A DNA stretch of 5,251 bases, from positions 1 through 5,251 of the forward strand of contig JAKECL010000171.1 of the NCBI GenBank assembly GCA_030460725.1, in the 5' to 3' direction. Positions 1 through 5,251 of the stretch are shown in pieces; the stretch's first letter is position 1; every line of letters begins with the position of its first letter. The notes below the pieces were generated by a model, which was not told the DNA's origin, made no database searches, and worked only from the letters and a program-made list of their open reading frames with translations. Position numbers and translations under genes: made by a program. The DNA comes from Propionibacterium sp. (GTDB lineage: Bacteria; Actinomycetota; Actinomycetes; Actinomycetales; Actinomycetaceae).

Positions 1-4
1 GGAC

Positions 5-9
5 AAGGA
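5..9 (+). promoter_or_regulatory. Shine-Dalgarno of aspA
   Basis: An AAGGA stretch ends 8 nt before the ATG at 18, a standard spacing for a ribosome-binding site. It supports the ATG at 18 as the start. Only 17 nt of upstream sequence is in the window, so the promoter cannot be assessed. Confidence 0.75.
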
Positions 10-17
10 CACACATC

Positions 18-1463
18 ATGGACACCCGCATCGAGGAAGACCTGCTGGGACGACGCGAGGTGCCCGTGGATGCCTACTACGGCGTGCACACGGTGCGCGC
101 GATGGAGAACTTCCAGATCTCGGGGCGCACGATCTCCCAGGAACCGGAGTTCGTGCGCGGGATGGTCATGGTGAAGAAGGCCGCTGCGCTGGCCAACAAG
201 GAACTCGGCGTCCTCCAGTGGGACATCGCCGATGCGATCGTGGCGGCCTGCGACGCGATCCTGGAGGAGGACCGCTGCCTGGACCAGTTCCCCATCGACG
301 TGTTCCAGGGAGGTGCCGGGACCTCGGTGAACATGAACACCAACGAGGTCGTGGCAAACCTCGCCCTGGAGCTGGCGGGATTCGAGAAGGGACGCTACGA
401 CCTGATCAACCCCAATGACCACGTCAACAAGTCGCAGTCCACCAATGACGCCTATCCCACGGGGTTCCGCCTGGCGGTGCACGCCAAGATCCAGACACTT
501 GCGGCGCAGGTGAGGGATCTGGGCGCGGCGTTGCACGAGAAGGGCGACCAGTTCGAAGGGGTCCTGAAGATGGGACGTACCCAGCTCCAGGACGCGGTGC
601 CGATGAGCCTGGGTCAGGAGTTCCACGGCTTCGCCACCAACATCCTGGAGGAACTCAATCGACTGGAGAATGCCCAGGCCCTGCTGCTGGAGATGAACCT
701 GGGTGCCACCGCCATCGGCACACGACTGAACACCCCCGACGGATACGCCCACACGGCATGCGAGATGCTGGCCGAGGTCTCCGGCCTGCCCGTGGTCTCC
801 GCGGTGGACCTGGTGGAGGCGACCTCCGACAACGGCGCCTACATCGCCGCCCACTCCGCGGTGAAGCGTCTGGCGATCAAGGTCTCCAAGATGTGCAACG
901 ACCTGCGACTGCTGTCCTCTGGGCCGCGCGCAGGTCTGAAGGAGATCAACCTGCCCGAGATGCAGGCCGGGTCCTCGATCATGCCCGCCAAGGTCAACCC
1001 CGTGATCCCCGAGGTCGTCAACCAGGTCTGCTTCACCGTCATGGGCAATGACGTGACGGTGGAGATGGCGGCGGAGGCCGGCCAGCTCCAGCTCAACGTC
1101 ATGGAGCCGGGCCTGGCCCAGGCCATGTTCGAGTCGCTGACCCTGCTGACCAACGCCCTGAGGACCCTGCGTGAGAAGTGCATCGTCGGCATCACCGCCA
1201 ATGAGGAGCGCTGCCGGGAGATGGTCCTGAACTCCATCGGCATCGTCACCCTGTTCAATGACCTCATCGGCCACCACATGGGGGACGAGGTCGGCCGCGA
1301 GGCGGCGCGCACCGGCAAGTCCGTGCGGCAGATCCTCCTGGAGCGCAAGCTGTTGGACGAGGCCCAGATCGACGCGATCCTCACCCCGCAGAACCTCCTG
1401 CACCCCGAGTACAAGGGGATCCGTTACTCCCCCGAGGACCGCGGGCTGCCGGCCAGGGCCTGA
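18..1463 (+). CDS. aspA: L-aspartate ammonia-lyase (aspartase)
   Basis: The protein is predicted to convert L-aspartate reversibly to fumarate and ammonia in the cytoplasm, linking amino-acid nitrogen to the TCA cycle or anaerobic fumarate supply. It is 481 aa, close to E. coli AspA at about 478 aa, and is recognisably similar along its whole length, from the N-terminal RIEEDLLG...DAYYGVHT block onward. Substrate-site elements are present: GGAGTS with Thr102, QSTNDAYPT with Ser141-Thr142-Asn143, and GRTQLQDAVP with Thr188. The superfamily signature GSSIMPAKVNP spans residues 318-328. By alignment with Bacillus AspB, Ser319 would be the catalytic base on the mobile loop, and Lys325 and Asn327 would bind substrate. 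The Ala in MPAKVNP, where fumarase C usually has Gly, together with the overall resemblance to AspA, favours aspartase over fumarase. The family functions as a homotetramer. The start is supported by AAGGA 8 nt upstream. The gene is intact and converges on the acetyltransferase gene. Confidence 0.97.
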   Translation: MDTRIEEDLLGRREVPVDAYYGVHTVRAMENFQISGRTISQEPEFVRGMVMVKKAAALANKELGVLQWDIADAIVAACDAILEEDRCLDQFPIDVFQGGAGTSVNMNTNEVVANLALELAGFEKGRYDLINPNDHVNKSQSTNDAYPTGFRLAVHAKIQTLAAQVRDLGAALHEKGDQFEGVLKMGRTQLQDAVPMSLGQEFHGFATNILEELNRLENAQALLLEMNLGATAIGTRLNTPDGYAHTACEMLAEVSGLPVVSAVDLVEATSDNGAYIAAHSAVKRLAIKVSKMCNDLRLLSSGPRAGLKEINLPEMQAGSSIMPAKVNPVIPEVVNQVCFTVMGNDVTVEMAAEAGQLQLNVMEPGLAQAMFESLTLLTNALRTLREKCIVGITANEERCREMVLNSIGIVTLFNDLIGHHMGDEVGREAARTGKSVRQILLERKLLDEAQIDAILTPQNLLHPEYKGIRYSPEDRGLPARA

Positions 1464-1567
1464 GCCGGACGGGGGCGGGCTGCGCACGAACCGACGTGGC
1501 CGACAGCGCCGCGGATTGCGTGCGGTGCGGCAAGCCGAGTGCTCTGGCGCCCCTTGCCCGGGCAGCG

Positions 1568-1610
1568 ACGGGCCATCGCCGGATTGCGCACCACCGGCGA
1601 TGGCACCCGT
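1568..1610. terminator. GC-rich hairpin, probable bidirectional terminator
   Basis: The left arm ACGGG+CCATCGCCGG (1568-1582) pairs with the right arm CCGGCGATGG (1594-1603) plus CCCGT (1606-1610). This gives 15 base pairs with a 2-nt CA bulge (1604-1605) and an 11-nt loop. An alternative register gives an uninterrupted 11-bp stem (1572-1582 with 1594-1604). The hairpin lies 9 nt beyond the stop of the minus-strand acetyltransferase and about 104 nt beyond the aspA stop. Neither side has a U-tract, which is common for actinobacterial terminators. Its position between convergent genes supports termination in both directions. The remaining gap (1464-1567) shows no gene or clear promoter, only a 10-bp palindrome at 1555-1564. 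Confidence 0.6.
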
Positions 1611-1619
1611 GCCAGGAGC

Positions 1620-2996
1620 TCAGAAGTGGGAGAGGAACCCGGCGCGACCCACGGGGGCGAAGAGTGCGTCCATGGTCTCCCGAACGGGGTCCTCCGCACC
1701 CGTGATCATCTGTGCTGCGGCCAGCTGCGTGGTCGTTGCGGAACCGAAGACGAGGGCTGCGAGCGCCTGGACAGACACCCGGGGAAATGCAGCGAAGTCG
1801 GGATCGGGCGCGCCAGGACCTGCCTCGGCGAGGCGGTGGACCTGCGGGCCCTGCGGGGACAGCGCCACGCGGTAGGCGCCCGAAGCGTGCCCGAGGTCGT
1901 CCTCGACGAGGAACTCGGCCTGCAGGTGCGCCCGGCGTGCAGCCACTGAGTATGCCCGTTCCTCCAGGACCTGCACGGGGTCGAGGATGCGCGCCCAGAG
2001 GGCGTCGGAGACGGCATTCGTGCGCAGGGCCCGCTCGTCGAGCAAGGCCAGGGGCAGCAGGGAGTCCTCCGGGAGTGTCCCGGCCGTGATCTCCTTGACC
2101 AGTTCCACCCGATTGAGGTGATCCCACAGCGCGAGCTCAGCGCCGGGGGTGGCAGCGACGAGTTCACGCACCTTCAGCCTCGAGGGCTCCTGGAACTCGA
2201 AGGTGACGTATCCGTCCAGCTCTCCGTTGTCATCGATGTGGACCGCGGCCACGTACTTGCCGTCGACCTTCTCCGAGCGCGCATCGAGGTAGAGGTCCTC
2301 GTAGTAGCCCTCGAAACGCGTGGTCGAACCACGCATGCGCTGGTGGTACAACGCGAAGACCTCCGGCATCCGCGGGAGGAGCCATGCGAGGGTCACGGCC
2401 TCCACCCGGCCCGTCATCCCTGTGCGCAGGGCGAACCCGGGCCCGGAAGCCACGGACACCTGGGACTCGCGCAGCACCGTCTGGAACCCGTAGCGCCCGT
2501 AGAGCACGGCGTTGGTGGCGGTGAGGAGTGCCAGGGGGACGTGGCGCTCGGCAAGCTGGGCGAGGTTGTGGGTCATCATGGAGCGCAGGATGCCGCGTCG
2601 CTTGTGGGTGGGACGCACGGTGACGCTGGTGATCTGGGCTGCCGGGACCATCCGGCCAGCGCCCAGGTTGACCTCACCGTCGAAGACGGCGAAGGTCCCC
2701 ACCGGACGCTGCGCGAGGTCCGGATCGGGGCTGGGAACGTCGGCGATGACCTCGGTCAGCAGTGAACCGGTGTGCTTCGCAGCTGCGGCGACACGGCGGA
2801 TGGCGACATCCGAGGGGTCTGATTCGTTGAACCCGGTGAAGACCGCCTCGCACCAGGCCCGGGTCCTCGCATCGGGTTCCTGGGCTGGGAGCAGGCCGGG
2901 GATCGGGGGCTCGGCCTCCGAGGCGGTCGGGGACGCAACTTCCGGGGAATCCAGGCCGGGCGTGAACTGTCGGAGATCGAGGGAGGAATCAGGCAT
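1620..2996 (-). CDS. Eis-family GNAT N-acetyltransferase
   Basis: This is a predicted cytosolic acetyl-CoA-dependent N-acetyltransferase of the Eis type. The family has two GNAT folds followed by an SCP2-like C-terminal domain. The acetyl-CoA (P-loop) motif is at residues 125-136: VTVRPT followed by HKRRGI. LYGRYGF at 165-171 places Tyr166 at the position of Tyr126 of M. tuberculosis Eis, the proposed general acid. The protein ends in Phe458, matching the Eis feature in which the C-terminal Phe carboxylate acts as base. The second GNAT fold covers roughly residues 190-330 and the SCP2-like part roughly 340-458 (approximate). At 458 aa it exceeds Mtb Eis (about 402 aa), partly through a Pro/Ser/acid-rich N-terminal stretch of about 40 residues without visible domain or signal-peptide character. 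The ATG start has no good Shine-Dalgarno, so a start within that stretch remains possible. The gene lies 30 bp downstream of the UvrA-like gene on the same strand. The substrate cannot be told from sequence: Mtb Eis acetylates aminoglycosides at several amines, but many family members have unknown targets. Confidence 0.9.
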   Translation of the reverse strand: MPDSSLDLRQFTPGLDSPEVASPTASEAEPPIPGLLPAQEPDARTRAWCEAVFTGFNESDPSDVAIRRVAAAAKHTGSLLTEVIADVPSPDPDLAQRPVGTFAVFDGEVNLGAGRMVPAAQITSVTVRPTHKRRGILRSMMTHNLAQLAERHVPLALLTATNAVLYGRYGFQTVLRESQVSVASGPGFALRTGMTGRVEAVTLAWLLPRMPEVFALYHQRMRGSTTRFEGYYEDLYLDARSEKVDGKYVAAVHIDDNGELDGYVTFEFQEPSRLKVRELVAATPGAELALWDHLNRVELVKEITAGTLPEDSLLPLALLDERALRTNAVSDALWARILDPVQVLEERAYSVAARRAHLQAEFLVEDDLGHASGAYRVALSPQGPQVHRLAEAGPGAPDPDFAAFPRVSVQALAALVFGSATTTQLAAAQMITGAEDPVRETMDALFAPVGRAGFLSHF

Positions 2997-3002
2997 TCCG
3001 CC

Positions 3003-3008
3003 ATCGTA
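3003..3008 (-). promoter_or_regulatory. Candidate -10 hexamer for leaderless acetyltransferase transcript
   Basis: On the minus strand TACGAT (within GTATACGAT) matches the actinobacterial TANNNT -10 pattern and ends exactly 6 bp before the acetyltransferase ATG. Transcription would then begin at or next to the A of the start codon. The absence of a Shine-Dalgarno at this ATG fits a leaderless message. A weak -35-like CTGAAC lies about 16 bp upstream. Six-base matches are common by chance, so this is tentative. The gene may also be read from the UvrA-like gene's promoter. Confidence 0.35.
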
Positions 3009-3026
3009 TACGGGCAGGCCGCAGGT

Positions 3027-5251
3027 TCAGGCCGCGGGCCCATCCAGGTGGGCAGCCAGCCACGGTCCGGTCACCGAGGCCGGATTGTGGAGGATCTGGT
3101 CGGGGGTGCCCTGCGCGACGATGTGGCCGCCCTGGTCTCCCCCGCCCGGCCCGACGTCGAGGATCCAGTCGGCGTTGGCCACCATGTCCAGGTCGTGTTC
3201 GATGACGAGGACCGAGGCTCCCGCGACCACCAACCTGTCCAGCACCCCCAACAGGGTCGCGACGTCGCGGGGGTGCAGCCCGATGGAGGGCTCGTCGAAG
3301 ACGAAGAGCGTGCCCGACTGGCCGCGGCGCAGCTCACTGGCCAGGCGCAGGCGCTGGGCCTCACCGCCCGAGAGTGCGGGGGTGGGCTCCCCGAGTGTCA
3401 GGTAGCCGAGTCCGACCTCGTGCAGGGAGTCGAGGATGCGCAGGACCTGGGGCTGGTCGGCGAAGACCTCGCGCGCTTCCTCGATGTCCAGGGCCAGGAC
3501 GTCGGCGATGGTGCGTCCCTGCCAGGTGACCTCCAGGGTCTCCTTCGAGTAGCGTCTCCCCCCGCAGTCCGGGCAGCGCACGGGCACGTCGGGCAGGTAC
3601 TGGACGTCCAGGCTGAGTTCGCCCAGTCCCTGGCACGTGGGGCAACGTCCCGCCGTCGTGTTGTAGGAGAAGTGCCCGGTCTTCCATCCGCGCGCCAGCG
3701 CCTCAGGCGTGGCGGCGAAGAGGGCTCGGATGGGGTTGAACAGCCCGGAGTAGGTGGCGGGCGTGGATCGGGCGTTCTGCCCGATGGGGGTCGCATCCAC
3801 CTCGACAACGCGGCGGATCGCTCCGGGATGGACCTCAGGCACATGCGTGGGAAGGCGGTGCCCGGCGATGCCCGCGGTGAGAGCAGGAACCAGGCTGTCC
3901 AGCACGATGGCTGTCTTCCCGGCCCCGGACACCCCGGTGACCGCCGTCATCGCGTGGGTGGGGAATCGGGCGGTGACGTCGTGGAGGTTGAAGAGGTCGG
4001 AGATCTCCACGCCGAACCACGCCTCGGGGGCGCCCTCGTGCGCGGGTGGGGTGAGTGGGCGCAGCGGGCGCACGCGCGCAGGGGCGGAGCCGTCGAGGTA
4101 GGGGGCGATCAGGGAGTGAGGATCGCGTTCGATCTGGCGAAGGGTGCCCTGGGCGACGACGCGTCCGCCGAGGCTACCGGCACCCGGGCCCATCTCGATG
4201 AGGTGGTCGGCGGCCCTCAGCACCATGACGTCATGGTCGACGACGACCACGGTGTTGCCAGCCTCCACGAGGTCGCCCATGACGTCGACCAGGCCTGCGA
4301 CATTGGAGGGGTGCAGGCCGATGGAGGGCTCATCGAGGACGAAGAGCATTCCGGTGGCGCGCTCCAGGACGGTGCGTGCCAGCTGGATGCGTTGGCGCTC
4401 GCCGGTGGACAGTGTGTCCCCGGCGCGCTCGAGTGAGAGGTAGCCGAGCCCCAGCCCGAGCAAGGGGTCGAGTGCCTGGTGCAGCTCGGCAACCAGGCGG
4501 GTCGCGAGGTCGCGCATGTCGGCGGGCACCCAGTCCTGGGTTCGTCGGGCGAAGTCGCCCAGGGCGCTGAGTGGAAGGCTGGCGACCTGGGCGATGTCCC
4601 GGTCGGCGAGACGGGAGAGGAGCACCTGGGGTGCCAGACGTGAACCGTGGCAGGTGGGGCAGGTCAGACGCGTGAAGTAGCGTCCGAAGCGGCTGGGGCC
4701 CACCTGGCCGTCCTGGTCCTCGCGGCTGGCGAGCTTCTCCACGGTGGTGAAGGCGTTTTCGAAGGTGACGTTGAGGGGGATCTCCTGGTCGCCCTTGAAC
4801 CCGATGATCACGCGTCGGCGCGTGGCCGGGCCGTGCAGGACGGTCTCGCGTTCCGTGGCGCTCAGCTCGCTCCAGGCGACGTCGGTGCGCACGCCGAGTT
4901 CGCGGGCGACCAGGGGCATGGCGCCGCGCACCGGGCCCCGCCAGGGCGCGACCGCCCCCTGGTCCAGGGTGAGTGAAGGGTCGGGGACCAGGGCGTCGGC
5001 GTCGACCTGGCGGACCTCCCCCAGTCCGTGGCAGGTGGGGCAGGCGCCGAGACTGGTGAAGGCGAAGGACTCGGCACTGGGTTGGTCGAAGGTGACTCCG
5101 CACTCCGGGCAGGTGCGACGCTCCTGGACGGAGGCCATCAACGAGGGCGGGAGGCGGTGTCCGTTGGGGCACACGTGCGAGCCCAGGCGGGAGAACATGA
5201 GGCGCAGGACGTTCAGACACTGGGAGAGGGTGCCGACGGTGGAGCGGGGGC
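3027..5251 (-). CDS. UvrA-like ABC ATPase lacking the UvrB-binding domain (UvrA2/DrrC type), 5'-partial
   Basis: This is a tandem-NBD DNA-binding ATPase of the UvrA family. The frame is open to the window edge. Seventeen codons upstream of the ATG at 5198 encode PRSTVGTLS, the conserved UvrA stretch after the first Walker A, so that ATG is internal. By comparison with E. coli UvrA about 90 residues, including Walker A of NBD1, are missing, for a full length of about 830 aa against 940. Visible parts in order: CPNGH near 5171; a four-Cys zinc module (CPEC near 5110, CPTC near 5040); an insertion domain with VTFENAFTTVEKL and CPTC near 4660; signature I LSTGERQ (4412-4392); Walker B LFVLDEPS near 4335; a His-loop VDHD; Walker A II GVSGAGKT (3935-3912); a second zinc module (CPTC near 3640, CPDC near 3570); signature II LSGGEAQ (3374-3354); Walker B LFVFDEPS near 3300. 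The roughly 125-residue UvrB-binding domain between CPNGH and the first zinc module is absent, so classical UvrB loading is unlikely. The role is probably auxiliary damage tolerance or drug resistance, as for Deinococcus UvrA2 or Streptomyces DrrC. It is probably co-transcribed with the acetyltransferase downstream. Confidence 0.93.
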   Translation of the reverse strand, partial: PRSTVGTLSQCLNVLRLMFSRLGSHVCPNGHRLPPSLMASVQERRTCPECGVTFDQPSAESFAFTSLGACPTCHGLGEVRQVDADALVPDPSLTLDQGAVAPWRGPVRGAMPLVARELGVRTDVAWSELSATERETVLHGPATRRRVIIGFKGDQEIPLNVTFENAFTTVEKLASREDQDGQVGPSRFGRYFTRLTCPTCHGSRLAPQVLLSRLADRDIAQVASLPLSALGDFARRTQDWVPADMRDLATRLVAELHQALDPLLGLGLGYLSLERAGDTLSTGERQRIQLARTVLERATGMLFVLDEPSIGLHPSNVAGLVDVMGDLVEAGNTVVVVDHDVMVLRAADHLIEMGPGAGSLGGRVVAQGTLRQIERDPHSLIAPYLDGSAPARVRPLRPLTPPAHEGAPEAWFGVEISDLFNLHDVTARFPTHAMTAVTGVSGAGKTAIVLDSLVPALTAGIAGHRLPTHVPEVHPGAIRRVVEVDATPIGQNARSTPATYSGLFNPIRALFAATPEALARGWKTGHFSYNTTAGRCPTCQGLGELSLDVQYLPDVPVRCPDCGGRRYSKETLEVTWQGRTIADVLALDIEEAREVFADQPQVLRILDSLHEVGLGYLTLGEPTPALSGGEAQRLRLASELRRGQSGTLFVFDEPSIGLHPRDVATLLGVLDRLVVAGASVLVIEHDLDMVANADWILDVGPGGGDQGGHIVAQGTPDQILHNPASVTGPWLAAHLDGPAA
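3271..3309 (-). repeat. Intragenic direct repeat, copy in NBD2 (Walker B II)
   Basis: These 39 bp match 4309-4347 at 36 of 39 positions. They encode LFVFDEPSIGLHP in the second ATPase half of the UvrA-like protein. The repeat reflects the internal duplication of UvrA, but the DNA identity is higher here than in surrounding sequence. Confidence 0.8.
4309..4347 (-). repeat. Intragenic direct repeat, copy in NBD1 (Walker B I)
   Basis: This is the partner of 3271-3309, about 1,038 bp away in the same orientation. It encodes LFVLDEPSIGLHP and differs at only three bases. The flanking signature motifs (LSTGERQ here, LSGGEAQ in NBD2) are clearly different. Confidence 0.8.

Noticed and set aside
839..1414. 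191-codon minus-strand open frame opposite aspA
   Set aside because: The translation is Arg/Ser-rich without family resemblance, and the plus strand encodes the conserved aspartase core over the same bases.
1449..1468. Short inverted repeat (CCGGC/GCCGG) across the aspA stop codon
   Set aside because: Only 5 bp per arm with no U-tract, too weak to call a terminator when a 15-bp hairpin lies downstream.
1555..1564. Perfect 10-bp palindrome TGCCCGGGCA in the intergenic gap
   Set aside because: It is short, has no loop and is expected by chance in GC-rich DNA; it may add to the nearby hairpin but is not supported as an operator.
2118..2765. 215-codon plus-strand open frame opposite the acetyltransferase
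   Set aside because: It covers the conserved acetyl-CoA motif region on the other strand and has no recognisable domain of its own; it is a shadow frame.
2756..3043. 95-codon minus-strand frame bridging the two minus-strand genes
   Set aside because: It includes the ATG at 3004, 8 nt before the acetyltransferase start, but the product is Pro/Arg-rich, has no homology signal and lies out of frame with the conserved gene.
3048..4436. 462-codon plus-strand open frame antisense to the UvrA-like gene
   Set aside because: Its translation is low-complexity Gly/Val/Asp/His-rich and resembles no family. The opposite strand carries clear UvrA motifs, so this is a high-GC shadow frame.
4330..5220. 296-codon minus-strand open frame overlapping the UvrA-like gene
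   Set aside because: The translation is dominated by Arg, Pro and Gly, typical of an out-of-frame reading of high-GC coding DNA.

Overview
The window is high-GC DNA with strong G/C preference at third codon positions and long antisense shadow frames. All three proteins have actinobacterial character, so the source is most likely an Actinomycetota chromosome. Genus cannot be fixed from the sequence; an Actinomycetaceae-like or related lineage is only a guess. It looks like ordinary chromosome: I see no insertion sequence, phage gene, CRISPR array, tRNA or rRNA.

Layout: (1) 18-1463, plus strand: a complete L-aspartate ammonia-lyase gene (aspA) with a Shine-Dalgarno just upstream and its promoter mostly outside the window. 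(2) 1464-1619: a 156-bp convergent intergenic gap holding a strong GC-rich hairpin (1568-1610), probably a shared terminator. (3) 1620-2996, minus strand: a complete Eis-family GNAT acetyltransferase. (4) 3027-5251, minus strand: a UvrA-like ABC ATPase that runs off the right edge. The reading frame stays open to the last base, so the ATG at 5198 is internal and the true start lies outside. The protein lacks the UvrB-binding domain, which makes it a UvrA2/DrrC-type paralogue rather than the canonical excision-repair UvrA.

How the genes relate: the UvrA-like gene and the acetyltransferase are co-oriented, 30 bp apart, and probably co-transcribed. UvrA2-type proteins are linked to tolerance of DNA-damaging or DNA-binding compounds, and Eis proteins acetylate amines, including aminoglycosides in mycobacteria. 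A shared role in handling toxic compounds is therefore possible but is inference. The acetyltransferase has no good ribosome-binding site, but a TANNNT-type -10 hexamer sits 6 bp before its ATG, so it may also be expressed as a leaderless transcript. aspA converges on this pair and is a separate metabolic gene.

No clearly new biological system is visible. The points most worth a second look are the domain loss and altered first signature motif of the UvrA-like protein, the near-identical Walker B repeats in its two halves, the possible leaderless promoter, and the convergent hairpin.
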